Shown: positions 45,824 through 55,457, counted from the stretch's first letter. The stretch is 64,000 bases of DNA from Streptomyces ortus (GCF_026341275.1 NZ_JAIFZO010000002.1:880361-944360); one strand, 5' to 3'. Numbers and translations are program-made. Notes: generated by a model not told the origin, from the letters alone.

Positions 45824-46650
45824 GAGGACGGTCCTTTCGAGGACGAGGACAAAGCCGAAGCCGAAGCCGCAGTTGAAACCGAGGGCGAGGAGGCCGCCGG
45901 GTCCTGCGGGCCCGGCGAGTCCTGCGGGCCCGCAGGACCCGGCGCGGGTGGTGCCGCCCGCAGCAACGGCGGATGCAACCCCGTGGCAGCCCCCGCGCGA
46001 TACAGCGCGGCCGGCTTCCCCCGCCCCCCGGTCAGCCGCGCCGCCCCCGGGACCGGTTCGACGAACCCGGCCGTGGCGAGGACCTTGCGCCGGAAGTTCG
46101 GGCGGTCGAGCGCGGCCCCCCACACCGTCTCGTAGACCTGCTGCAGCTCCCCGAGGGTGAACTCCGGTGGGCAGAACGCGGTGGCGAGGCAGGTGTACTC
46201 CAGCTTCGCGCCGATCCGTTCCCGGGCGTCGGCGAGGATCCGCCCGTGGTCGAAGGCGAGCGGCCCGAGTCCGTCGTACGGCAGCCAGTGCGCGCTGGCC
46301 GCGTCTCCGCCGCCGCGCGGCTCGGGAGGGTCGGGCAGCAGTGCGGTGTACGCCACGGAGACCACCCGCATCCGGGGATCGCGCTCCGGCTCGCTGTATG
46401 TGCGCAGTTGCTCCAGGTGCAGTCCGGAGACGTCCGCCAGACCGGTCTCCTCGGCGAGTTCACGCCGGGCGGCCGTCTCGGCGGACTCGGCGGGCAGCAC
46501 GAATCCCCCGGGCAGCGCCCGGCATCCCGCGTACGGCTCCTGTCCGCGCTCGATCAGCAGCACCTGGAGCGCGCCCGCCCGGACCGTGAACACCGCGAGA
46601 TCGACGGTGACGGCGAAGGGCTCGAAGGCGTGCTTGTCGTAGCCCTCCAT
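45820..46650 (-). CDS. Nudix-winged-helix protein of NrtR type, probably regulator or ADP-ribose hydrolase
   Basis: The 276-residue product has a Nudix domain (about 10-150) with a perfect Nudix box, GFVLPAESAETAARRELAEE followed by TGL, so hydrolytic activity may be retained. The C-terminal part (160-215, EFTLGELQQVYETVWGAAL, then DRPNFRRKVLATAGFVEPV) is the winged-helix DNA-binding domain characteristic of NrtR. These regulate NAD-related genes in response to ADP-ribose. A low-complexity Pro/Ala/Ser tail (230-276) is unusual. The ATG at 46650 follows GAGGAGG. It is coupled to an ADP-ribosylglycohydrolase gene, and an AT-rich inverted repeat lies 117 bases upstream. This is a self-contained ADP-ribose response unit by inference. 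Confidence 0.85.
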   Translation of the reverse strand: MEGYDKHAFEPFAVTVDLAVFTVRAGALQVLLIERGQEPYAGCRALPGGFVLPAESAETAARRELAEETGLADVSGLHLEQLRTYSEPERDPRMRVVSVAYTALLPDPPEPRGGGDAASAHWLPYDGLGPLAFDHGRILADARERIGAKLEYTCLATAFCPPEFTLGELQQVYETVWGAALDRPNFRRKVLATAGFVEPVPGAARLTGGRGKPAALYRAGAATGLHPPLLRAAPPAPGPAGPQDSPGPQDPAASSPSVSTAASASALSSSSKGPSS

Positions 46651-46766
46651 GCCCCCTCCTCGTGTGGCCTCGACGGCCGTCGGCGCACCGTGCCGGGCGA
46701 CGGCCGAGGACCGGGACCACCCCCGTGGGCCCTGCTCCACCGGCCGCGCCCGGCACGGGCGTTTCC

Positions 46767-46789
46767 TTAATGGTCAGCAAGACTATAAA
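46767..46789. promoter_or_regulatory. AT-rich inverted repeat upstream of the NrtR-like gene
   Basis: TTAATGGTC and GACTATAAA flank AGCAA: seven of nine positions are complementary. It is a conspicuous AT-rich dyad in a GC-rich genome, 117-139 bases upstream of the Nudix/wHTH start. It is a good candidate operator for that regulator (autoregulation), but binding is not shown. Confidence 0.45.
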
Positions 46790-46840
46790 TCGCGAACGGT
46801 GTCCCCACAACCCCCGGACGACGAAGCCCCGAACGCGAAG

Positions 46841-46872
46841 CGGCCGGCCCCGGGAGATCCCGGAACCGGCCG
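46841..46872. terminator. hairpin after rluB
   Basis: CGGCCGG and CCGGCCG enclose a second CCGGG/CCCGG stem with loop AGAT. It lies 36 bases after the rluB stop and probably ends the parA-scpAB-rluB transcript. Confidence 0.6.
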
Positions 46873-46907
46873 ACGCCGTACTACGCAAGCAGCGGTGGAG
46901 CGGTGGC

Positions 46908-48158
46908 CTAGAGGCCGACCTCCTGCATCAGCATCCCGACCTCGGTGTTGGACAGCCGTCGCAGCCAGCCCGACTTCTGGTCGCCGAGGGCGATCGGTCC
47001 GAAGGACACGCGCACGAGCTTGTCGACCGGGAAGCCGGCCTCGGCGAGCATGCGCCGCACGATGTGCTTGCGGCCCTCGTGCAGCGTCACCTCGACCATG
47101 TAGTTCTTGCCGGTCTGCTCGACGACCCTGAAGTGGTCCGCCTTCGCGTACCCGTCCTCCAGCTGGATGCCGTCCTTGAGCTGCTTGCCCAGGTCGCGCG
47201 GGATCGGGCCCACGATGTGCGCGAGGTACACCTTCTTCACGCCGTACTTGGGGTGGGTCAGGCGGTGCGCCAGCTCACCGTGGTTGGTGAGCAGGATGAG
47301 GCCCTCGGTCTCGGTGTCGAGCCGTCCCACGTGGAAGAGCCGCGTCTCGCGGTTCGTCACGTAGTCGCCGAGGCACTGCCGGCCTTCGTTGTCCTCCATG
47401 GTGGACACGACACCGGCGGGCTTGTTGAGCACGAAGAACTGGTACGACTGGGTCGCGACCGTCAGTCCGTCGACCCTGATCTCGTCCTTCTCCGGGTCGA
47501 CGCGCATGCCCTGCTCCACGACGATCTCGCCGTTGACCTCGACCCGGGACTGCTCGACCAGCTCCTCGCAGGAACGCCGCGAACCGTAGCCCGCCCGCGC
47601 GAGCACCTTCTGCAGGCGCTCGCCCTCCTGCTCGGCGCCCGGGAAGGTCTTGACCGTCTTGGCGTCGGGCTTGCCCGCGTAGCGGTCCCTGTTGCGCTCC
47701 TCGGTACGGGTCTCGTACTCACGCGAGCGCGCGTTCTCCGTACGGCCGCCGCGCTGCTGGCCCTGCTTGGGGCCGCCCTTGGCACCGCCGCGCGCGGAGC
47801 TGCCGCGCCCGGACTTCGCACCCTCGTGGGTGGCGCCGGGGCCTACGTCGTAGCGCCGCTCCTCGGGGCGGGGCTTGCTGGGGCGCTTCGGCCTGTCGTC
47901 GGAGCCCGCCGCCCCGCTCTGCTGGGAGCCGCCGACGGGCCCCCGGGAGTTGTATCCGCTGCCGGAGGTACGGGGGCCACCGCCGCCGGAGCCGCGGGAT
48001 CCCCCGCCGCCACCGGAGCCACGGGAGTTACCGCCCCCGGCCCCGCGGGGGTTGCCGCCTCCACCGCCGGAGCCGCGCGAGCTTCCGCTCCCGCCGGTCC
48101 CGCGGGGGTTGCCGCGCCCGCCGCTGTTCCTGCCGCTGCCACTGCCACTGCTTCGCAT
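46908..48158 (-). CDS. rluB: 23S rRNA pseudouridine synthase RluB-type with long RGG-rich N-terminus
   Basis: The C-terminal 240 residues hold an S4 RNA-binding domain (LQKVLARAGYGSRRSCEELV) and the RsuA/RluB catalytic domain with the Asp motif GRLDTETEGLILLT and the late KHIVRRMLAE. This enzyme makes pseudouridine in 23S rRNA. Residues 1-175 are a disordered, Gly/Ser/Arg-rich extension with multiple SRGSGGGG, RGG and PRG units, far longer than in most bacteria and similar to eukaryotic RGG RNA-binding tails. The ATG at 48158 overlaps the scpB TGA by one base (TGATG). A TTG just before could also be used. The gene order scpA-scpB-rluB is conserved in actinobacteria. Confidence 0.93.
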   Translation of the reverse strand: MRSSGSGSGRNSGGRGNPRGTGGSGSSRGSGGGGGNPRGAGGGNSRGSGGGGGSRGSGGGGPRTSGSGYNSRGPVGGSQQSGAAGSDDRPKRPSKPRPEERRYDVGPGATHEGAKSGRGSSARGGAKGGPKQGQQRGGRTENARSREYETRTEERNRDRYAGKPDAKTVKTFPGAEQEGERLQKVLARAGYGSRRSCEELVEQSRVEVNGEIVVEQGMRVDPEKDEIRVDGLTVATQSYQFFVLNKPAGVVSTMEDNEGRQCLGDYVTNRETRLFHVGRLDTETEGLILLTNHGELAHRLTHPKYGVKKVYLAHIVGPIPRDLGKQLKDGIQLEDGYAKADHFRVVEQTGKNYMVEVTLHEGRKHIVRRMLAEAGFPVDKLVRVSFGPIALGDQKSGWLRRLSNTEVGMLMQEVGL

Positions 48159-48814
48159 CAAAGTTCCGTCGTCGTCGTGTCGTCTGCATCTGCGTCCGGC
48201 GCATCCGGATCGAACGACGGGACCCCTTCCAGCGTCTCTGCTTCGATCGCGTCCGCCTCCGGAAGGAAGGGCGCGAGCTCCGGAAGCTCGTACAGGCCGC
48301 GCAGGCCCATTCGCTCCAGGAAGTAGTTCGTCGTCCTGTACAGGATCGCACCTGTTTCGGGTTCCGCGCCCGCCTCCTGGACCAGACCCCTCTGAAGGAG
48401 GGTGCGCATCACGCCGTCACAGTTCACTCCGCGGACCGCCGAGACCCTCGATCGGCTGACCGGCTGCCGGTACGCGACGACGGCGAGCGTCTCCAGCGCC
48501 GCCTGGGTGAGACGGGCGTGCTGGCCGTCCAGGACGAAGCGCTCGACGGCCGCCGCGTACTCCGGGCGGCTGTAGAACCGCCAGCCGCCGGCGACGATCC
48601 GCAGCTCGAAGCCGCGCCTGTGGAGGCTGTACTCGTCGGCCAGCGCGCGCAGCGCGTCCGCGATCTGCCGCCTGGGCCGCTCCAGGATCTTCGCGAGGTG
48701 CTCCTCGGTGGCGGGCTCGTCCACGACCATGAGGACGGCCTCCAGGGCGGGCCGGAGGTCGAGATCCGCGACGCTGCGAGCCCCCGCGGGGGCTCCGGTG
48801 GTGTCCTCGCTCAC
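48158..48814 (-). CDS. scpB: segregation and condensation protein ScpB
   Basis: ScpB is a winged-helix dimer that joins the ScpA kleisin in the SMC condensin complex. The 218-residue product has two winged-helix domains (about 25-85 and 95-170; RPALEAVLMVVDEPATEEHL, AALETLAVVAYRQPVSRSRV and SAVRGVNCDGVMRTLLQRGL), and an acidic C-terminal tail (EADAIEAETLEG, DPDAPDADADDTTTTEL). It starts four bases after the scpA stop and its own stop overlaps rluB. The GTG at 48814 is preceded by a weak ribosome site within the end of scpA. Confidence 0.93.
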   Translation of the reverse strand: MSEDTTGAPAGARSVADLDLRPALEAVLMVVDEPATEEHLAKILERPRRQIADALRALADEYSLHRRGFELRIVAGGWRFYSRPEYAAAVERFVLDGQHARLTQAALETLAVVAYRQPVSRSRVSAVRGVNCDGVMRTLLQRGLVQEAGAEPETGAILYRTTNYFLERMGLRGLYELPELAPFLPEADAIEAETLEGVPSFDPDAPDADADDTTTTEL

Positions 48815-48818
48815 ACCT

Positions 48819-49820
48819 TCACACCTTCTTCTCCTCGACCGGATCCGGGACAGGATCCGGCGGCCGGTCGAACTCGTCCGTCACCGCGGGCTGCGCATCC
48901 CCCTCCCCGCCCGTCCAGCGCACCACCAGGTCCCCCAGAGCCTCCTCCTGGTCCAGGGAGACCGCCTTCTCCCGATAGAGCTCCAGAAGGGCCAGGAAAC
49001 GCGCCACGACGGTGAGGGTGTCGTCGACGCCCTCCACGAGCGAGCGGAAACTGGCCTCGCCGAGCTCCCGCAGCCGCGCCACCACGATCGCCGCCTGCTC
49101 CTGCACGCTCACGAGCGGCGCGTGGATGTGGTCGACGTAGACCTGCGGCTTGGGGCGGGGCTGCATCGCCTTCACGGCCAGTGCGGCGAAACCTTCCGCC
49201 CCGATGCTGATGACCACTTCGGGCAGCAGCTCGGCGTGGTGCGCCTCAAGGCCGACGGTACGGGGGTAGCGGCGCGCCTCCTCGTCGAGGCGGCGGTCGA
49301 AGATGTCGGCGATCTGCTTGTACGCGCGGTACTGCAGCAGCCGGGCGAAGAGCAGGTCGCGGGCTTCCAGGAGGGCCAGGTCGGCCTCGTCCTCGACCTC
49401 GGCGGAGGGCAGCAGCCGGGCGGCCTTCAGATCGAGCAGGGTCGCCGCGACGACCAGGAACTCGGTGGTCTGGTCGAGGTCCCAGTCCGGCCCCATGGCC
49501 CGGATGTGCGCCATGAACTCGTCGGTGACCTTGGAGAGCGCGACCTCGGTGACATCCATCTTGTGCTTGGAGATCAGCTGGAGCAGCAGATCGAACGGCC
49601 CCTCGAAGTTGACCAGCCGCACCTTGAAGACGCCGTCGTCGGGCTCGGGATCACTTCCGGGCTCGGCCGCCGCCGGGGAGTCCACGCCCGGCCCGGCCGG
49701 GCCCTCTTCCACGGGCGGCTCAGCGGGGGGCCCGCCCCCGGGCCCCCGCCCCAGCACGCGCCGTCGCCCACCGGGTGCGGCGGCGGAGGCGGTGGGAGGA
49801 GGGCCGTCGTTCGAGGTCAT
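48819..49820 (-). CDS. scpA: segregation and condensation protein ScpA (kleisin)
   Basis: ScpA bridges the SMC heads and is needed for chromosome compaction. After a 60-residue Pro/Gly/Ala-rich extension comes the N-terminal kleisin part, FKVRLVNFEGPFDLLLQLI with SKHKMDVTEVALSKVTDEF, then the helical middle (ATLLDLKAARLLPS) and the C-terminal winged-helix (SFRSLVEGVDDTLTVVARFL with ALLELYREKAVSLDQ). The ATG at 49820 is the only start in good context. It lies in the parA-RHH-scpA-scpB-rluB set and 18 bases downstream of the small RHH gene, so it should be co-transcribed with both. Confidence 0.94.
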   Translation of the reverse strand: MTSNDGPPPTASAAAPGGRRRVLGRGPGGGPPAEPPVEEGPAGPGVDSPAAAEPGSDPEPDDGVFKVRLVNFEGPFDLLLQLISKHKMDVTEVALSKVTDEFMAHIRAMGPDWDLDQTTEFLVVAATLLDLKAARLLPSAEVEDEADLALLEARDLLFARLLQYRAYKQIADIFDRRLDEEARRYPRTVGLEAHHAELLPEVVISIGAEGFAALAVKAMQPRPKPQVYVDHIHAPLVSVQEQAAIVVARLRELGEASFRSLVEGVDDTLTVVARFLALLELYREKAVSLDQEEALGDLVVRWTGGEGDAQPAVTDEFDRPPDPVPDPVEEKKV

Positions 49821-49838
49821 GGCCGTCGCAGGCTACCG

Positions 49839-50414
49839 CTACCGCCCGCGCAACCGTCGTACGAGAATGCTCGCGTCGCCGCGCGATTCGAGATCCGCGA
49901 GGACCACCGCGACGGCCTCCCGCACGATCCGACCGCGGTCGACCGCGAGCCCGTGCTCGCCGCGGAGCACCAGCCGGGCGTGTTCGAGGTCCATGAGCTC
50001 CTCGGCGGACACGTACACCGTGATCTTCTCGTCGTGCCGCTCGCGCCCGCTGGGCCGCCGTCCGGAGCCCCGCCCGCGCTTGCGGGCCTGGCCCTGCGGC
50101 TGGACCCCGGCAGCGCCTTCCGGCGGCGCCGGACGCCGCCCGGAGCGGTCCGCCGTGACGGCGCCCCGGCTCCGGGACTCCCCGTCGGCGGAGTCGGCGT
50201 CGGCCGCGACATGTTCGTCGCCCTCGCCGTCACCGCCCCGCACGGGCACCGACTGCGGCCCGTCCTCCCCGGCCGCGGCGTCGCTCTCGCCCGCCGGAGC
50301 GGGCACCCGCGCCTCGCCGTTGGCCGGACGCCGCGGGCTGGAGGACTGGAGCGCCATCCCCCCGGTCGTACGGAACAGTTCGTCGGCCCCCGGCAGACTC
50401 ACTCGGCGTGACAC
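49839..50414 (-). CDS. ribbon-helix-helix-like protein between parA and scpA
   Basis: The 191-residue product is disordered and charged in its first 125 residues (Ser/Glu/Asp/Arg-rich). Its last 65 residues form a compact, conserved-looking unit: a beta strand (EKITVYVSAEELMDLEHA) followed by two helices (ARLVLRGEHGLAVD and RGRIVREAVAVVLADLESRG). This matches the ribbon-helix-helix fold of ParG/omega/CopG DNA-binding proteins. It overlaps the end of the ParA-type gene by 16 bases and lies directly upstream of scpA. Partner proteins of Walker-type ATPases are often RHH centromere-binding proteins, so it may be the DNA-binding adaptor of the neighbouring ATPase. Nothing proves this. Confidence 0.78.
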   Translation of the reverse strand: MSRRVSLPGADELFRTTGGMALQSSSPRRPANGEARVPAPAGESDAAAGEDGPQSVPVRGGDGEGDEHVAADADSADGESRSRGAVTADRSGRRPAPPEGAAGVQPQGQARKRGRGSGRRPSGRERHDEKITVYVSAEELMDLEHARLVLRGEHGLAVDRGRIVREAVAVVLADLESRGDASILVRRLRGR

Positions 50415-51568
50415 CGGGCGAGCACCTCCCTGGCGAGCTGACGGTAGGCGGCGGCGCCGACGGAGTTGGAGGCGTACGTCGTGATCGGCTCACCGGCGAC
50501 CGTGGTCTCCGGGAAGCGGACCGTCCGGCCGATCACCGTGTGGTAGACGTGCTCGTCGAACGCCTCGACCACACGCGCGAGCACCTCACGGCTGTGCACG
50601 GTCCGCGAGTCGTACATCGTGGCGAGGATGCCGTCGAGCTCCAGCTCGGGGTTGAGCCGCTCCTGGACCTTCTCGATGGTCTCGGTGAGCAGCGCGACCC
50701 CGCGCAGCGCGAAGAACTCGCACTCCAGCGGCACTATCACCTTGTGGGCGGCCGTCAGCGCGTTCACGGTGAGCAGGCCGAGCGAGGGCTGACAGTCGAT
50801 CACGATGTAGTCGTAGTCGGCCATCAGCGGCTTCAGGGCGCGCTGCAGCGTGGACTCGCGGGCGACCTCGCTCACCAGCTGGACCTCGGCGGCGGACAGA
50901 TCGATGTTGCTGGGCAGCAGGTCCATGTTCGGGACCGCGGTCTTCAGCAGCACCTCGTCGGCCGCCATGCCCCGCTCCATGAGCAGGTTGTAGACCGTGA
51001 GGTCGAGCTCCATCGGGTTGACTCCGAGGCCCACGGACAGGGCGCCCTGCGGGTCGAAGTCGACGAGCAGGACCCGGCGTCCGTACTCCGCGAGGGCGGC
51101 ACCCAGGTTGATGGTCGACGTCGTCTTGCCCACGCCGCCCTTCTGGTTGCACATCGCGATGATCTTCGCGGGGCCGTGGTCGGTCAGCGGGCCCGGGATC
51201 GGGAAGTACGGCAGCGGGCGACCGGTCGGACCGATGCGCTCGCGCCGCTGGCGCGCCGCGTCGGGCGCGAGCGTGGCCGCGTACTCCGGATCGGGCTCGT
51301 ACTCGGCGTCGGGGTCGTAGAAATGCCCCTCGGGCAGGTCGTCGTAGTCGGCGAAGTGGGTGCGGTTCTCGCCACTTCCGTTGCCGGCCATGGCGTTCAC
51401 GTGATGGCCATCCATGCTCTGGTGTGCTGTCTGAGTCGTCTTCGGACTCTGGTGGGCTGCGAAGGTGCGCACAGCGACGGAGCCGACAGCTTCGAGCCCC
51501 GTTGGCCTTGAGCCCTGCGCAGGCATTCCTGGTTGACCACCCCCGGGAGTAAATGTCGACTCATTCAC
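50399..51568 (-). CDS. ParA/Soj-type ATPase (chromosome-segregation paralogue)
   Basis: The 389-residue protein has a disordered N-terminal part (1-130, Gly/Pro/Ser-rich with acidic DDLPEGHFYDPDAEYEPD). A full deviant-Walker ATPase follows: Walker A IAMCNQKGGVGKTTSTINL (Lys148), motif A' LLVDFDPQGALSVGLG, and Walker B YDYIVIDCQPSLGLLTV. It is a ParA superfamily protein but lies far from gidB/parB at the origin in most Streptomyces, so it is likely a paralogue acting with the RHH protein and SMC-ScpAB in chromosome organisation. In mycobacteria the same gene order (ParA-like, ScpA, ScpB) occurs. ATG 51568 or a GTG three bases earlier (51571) is possible. Ribosome site GGAGGT lies 14 bases away. 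Confidence 0.9.
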   Translation of the reverse strand: MNESTFTPGGGQPGMPAQGSRPTGLEAVGSVAVRTFAAHQSPKTTQTAHQSMDGHHVNAMAGNGSGENRTHFADYDDLPEGHFYDPDAEYEPDPEYAATLAPDAARQRRERIGPTGRPLPYFPIPGPLTDHGPAKIIAMCNQKGGVGKTTSTINLGAALAEYGRRVLLVDFDPQGALSVGLGVNPMELDLTVYNLLMERGMAADEVLLKTAVPNMDLLPSNIDLSAAEVQLVSEVARESTLQRALKPLMADYDYIVIDCQPSLGLLTVNALTAAHKVIVPLECEFFALRGVALLTETIEKVQERLNPELELDGILATMYDSRTVHSREVLARVVEAFDEHVYHTVIGRTVRFPETTVAGEPITTYASNSVGAAAYRQLAREVLARCHAE

Positions 51569-51640
51569 AAGTCGTCTTACCTCCTTGGTGACCAGGAAAC
51601 TTCTCGATAGGTCAGCGTGGCACCATGCCGACGGTTGGCG

Positions 51641-51670
51641 ACTCTATGGCGTGTCACCGCTTCGCAGCAA
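51641..51670 (-). promoter_or_regulatory. candidate promoter of the parA-scpAB-rluB transcript
   Basis: On the minus strand, TTGCTG (51665-51670) and TAGAGT (51641-51646) are 18 bases apart and 73 bases upstream of the ParA-type start. A second candidate is TTGACA at about 51720-51725. The whole 345-base gap (51569-51913) between ald and the parA paralogue contains no gene. It holds a GTTCGA/TTGAAC-like dyad near 51784-51807. Confidence 0.35.
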
Positions 51671-51913
51671 CACAATCCGCCGGACCCGGCCCGATGTGTC
51701 GGCAACGGAACATCCCTCTGTCAAGGGCGTAAGGACGTCGCACGGGCGGTTCCAGGGGTGTGCGAAACGGTCTAAGGGTTACGTTCGAGGCGAGTTGAAC
51801 GAGTCTCGCAAAGTGACCCGACACACATCCGGCCGGGCCCCTGAAGCAAGGTCCGGCCGTACGTGCGATGTTGACGAGTCGTGTTGACGTATCGCCTTTT
51901 GGCGACGGGGACC

Positions 51914-53038
<1,125 letters not shown>

Positions 53039-53204
53039 GGTTCCTTGGCTCAGGAGGGATGCAGCGGGGATCTGGGCCGGGCAGCGCACAACATGACGAT
53101 GCCTGACATACCCGGATGCACGGGAGCACACCGGGGAACACCACGAAAAGACGCGGCGGAGCCAGTTTAATGAAGGGATTCTCTCTGTCTAGCCTTTCAA
53201 AGCA

Positions 53205-55286
53205 TCAATCTTCTTTGGATGCGCTACGGATTTCGCAGGTGTTGCCGTCTTGTTCCCTGCTTGCTGCGCTCTCCGGGAGCTCGTCACCGAGCATTCGTTC
53301 GGCGGCGGTGCGGTGCAGCCGGGCGGCCGTGGGGTCCCCCAGCCGGTCGAGCGTGTCGGCCAGCCGCAGCTGGAGAGCGGCCTGCAGCCGGACGTCGTCG
53401 GCGCGGCGCGCCCACTCGACCGCCTCCTGGCAGGTGACGAGGGATTCCTCGGGCCGGCCCGCGTACTCCTGCACCCGCGCCATCTCGCTCAACGCCCGTG
53501 CCTGGCCCGCCACATCACCGGTCCGGCGATGTCCGGTGACCGCGGAGCGCCAGTTGCGCAGCGCCTCTCCGTAGCGGCCCGCGTAGGTGTGCGCGGTGGC
53601 GATCCGGCCGTGCAGTCGGGCCGCGTCGGCGCGCTCGTCGCGGGCGAGCCGCTGGGCGAGCGCGCGCCCGTACCAGTCGGCGGCCCGGTCGTAGTCGCCG
53701 AGTTTCTGATGGGCACCGCCCACGGATTCCATCGCGCGGCCGGTCGCGTACGGGTCGTTCGCCTCGCGTCCGGCGTCCAGAGCGGCCCGGTAGCGGGCCA
53801 GCGCGTCCGTCGTACGGCCGGTCCGGGCGTCGAGGTCGGCGAGGTTCAGCAGCGCCGCGGCCTTCTCGCGGGGCAGGTTCCGGCGTTCGGCGACGTCCAG
53901 GACGAGTCGGTGGATGCCGTACAGCTCGGGGGCGGCGGCCTGCGTACCGACATGGGCGACCAGCGCTCTGACCAGGGCGGCCATCAGGCGGCGGGCCAGG
54001 GTGTCCAGCTCGCCGTCGCGGACCGCGAGGCGGGCGGCGGCCAGCAGCGCGGGCTGCCTGATGCGCAGCCAGTCGGCAGCCGCGCGCGGGTTGGGGAAGC
54101 GCAGCGCTCGGGGCATCCCGGCGAGCTTCTCGCGGGCGGGCGAGCTGTCGGTCTCGGTGATCGCCCGGCACGACACCAGGAGCCGCACGGTCCGCTCCAG
54201 CATGCGGGCGCGGGCCAGTTGCAGTTCGGCCGCGCGGTCCTCGGTCGCGGTCAGCGCGCGCAGCAGCGGCAGCAGGCAGCCGGGCACCTCGTACTGCGGC
54301 AGCGGTGACTCCACGGCTCGTACGAGGCCGAGTGCGGTGAAGTCGTCCAGGGTGGTGCGGGCGGCGCCGACCGAGCAGCCGGCGAGCGCGGACGCGGTGT
54401 GCGGGTCGACGAGACCGGCGGGGGCGAGCGAGAGGAGTCGCAGTATCCGTGCGGCGGTCGTCGGCAGGGCCGCGTAGGTGAGCCGGAAGATCCGTTCGAG
54501 GACCGGGCCGTCGTCACCGTCGGTGTGCAGTTGCTTGGCGAGATCGGCGACGGCGGACTTGGGCCGGTGGGCGAGCCAGGCCCCGGCGAGGACGAGCGCG
54601 GCGGGCTGCGCCCCGCAGGTCTCCACGAGTCCTTCGGCGGCGCGCGGGTCCACGGTGATGCGTACGGAGCCGGTGAACCGGTCCAGGAGTTCGAGGGCCG
54701 ACTTGGTGTCAAGCCCGCCGAGGGTGCAGGGGCGGACGTCCGCGATCCCGGTCAGGGGCCCGCCGGAGACGGCCACGACCAGGCAGTCGGGGGTCTCCGG
54801 GAGGAGCGCGTCGACCTGCTGCGCGTCGGCCGCGTCGTCGAGCAGGAGCACGGCCCTGCGGGTGGCGAGCGCCTCGCGCAGCCGCTCCGAGAGGTCGTCC
54901 TCGTCCGCTCCGGCCGGCGCGTTCAGTTCGAGCGCGGTGAGCAGGTCGCGGGCGGTGCGTTCGGTCGGTACGGGGGTGCCGTCGGGCTCGGTGAGCCGGG
55001 CCCGCAGGACCCCGTCCGGGTAACTGTCCGCGACCTGCCGTACGAGCTCCTCGGCGAGCGCGGTGCGGCCGGATCCGGGCTTTCCGGCGATGAGCAGCAC
55101 ACGCGCGCGGGGCGCCTTGCGGCCGGCGAGGGTGTCCAGGCCGGCGCGGTCGATGTCGGCCCGCAGTTCCTTCAACTCGCGTGCGCGGCCGAGGAACTGA
55201 CCCCCCGTGAGGGCGGGCGCGGCAGCCGGGCGCCGCCCCTTCTCCGACACCTTCGTGCCGTCGGCATCCACCGCCTGATCCGTCAC
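53205..55286 (-). CDS. NB-ARC/STAND ATPase with TPR repeats, Walker A Lys replaced by Arg
   Basis: The 693-residue protein has an NB-ARC-type nucleotide domain (30-320) with P-loop GKPGSGRT (Arg74 in place of Lys), Walker B-like AVLLLDDAADAQQ and a winged-helix-like region (GLVDPHTASALAGCSVGAA). About eight TPR units follow from about residue 455 (AALLNLADLDARTGRTTDAL and AMESVGGAHQKLGDYDRAAD). It lacks a SARP or other DNA-binding domain, so it is not a classical AfsR. STAND proteins switch on ligand binding and assemble platforms. The GTG at 55286 is chosen because GGGAG precedes it. No effector partner is adjacent. Downstream of it, ald is 166 bases away. Confidence 0.85.
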   Translation of the reverse strand: MTDQAVDADGTKVSEKGRRPAAAPALTGGQFLGRARELKELRADIDRAGLDTLAGRKAPRARVLLIAGKPGSGRTALAEELVRQVADSYPDGVLRARLTEPDGTPVPTERTARDLLTALELNAPAGADEDDLSERLREALATRRAVLLLDDAADAQQVDALLPETPDCLVVAVSGGPLTGIADVRPCTLGGLDTKSALELLDRFTGSVRITVDPRAAEGLVETCGAQPAALVLAGAWLAHRPKSAVADLAKQLHTDGDDGPVLERIFRLTYAALPTTAARILRLLSLAPAGLVDPHTASALAGCSVGAARTTLDDFTALGLVRAVESPLPQYEVPGCLLPLLRALTATEDRAAELQLARARMLERTVRLLVSCRAITETDSSPAREKLAGMPRALRFPNPRAAADWLRIRQPALLAAARLAVRDGELDTLARRLMAALVRALVAHVGTQAAAPELYGIHRLVLDVAERRNLPREKAAALLNLADLDARTGRTTDALARYRAALDAGREANDPYATGRAMESVGGAHQKLGDYDRAADWYGRALAQRLARDERADAARLHGRIATAHTYAGRYGEALRNWRSAVTGHRRTGDVAGQARALSEMARVQEYAGRPEESLVTCQEAVEWARRADDVRLQAALQLRLADTLDRLGDPTAARLHRTAAERMLGDELPESAASREQDGNTCEIRSASKED

Positions 55287-55457
55287 GGGCCACACTCCCG
55301 TCCCACTGCGCGCGCAAGCCCGCCGGGACTCCGGACGGGGCGTTTTCAGAGCCTAGTTCACGCTCTGCGACGATCCGTGCGGAGCGCGGCGGGCACATCC
55401 CCCGATCGGATCAGGCGATCGTCACATCGGTGGGCCGATTGCGCGCACCGAAGTGGA

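Noticed and set aside
51569..51913. parS-like sites near the parA paralogue
   Set aside because: No GTTTCACGTGAAAC-like sequence was found here or elsewhere in the window.
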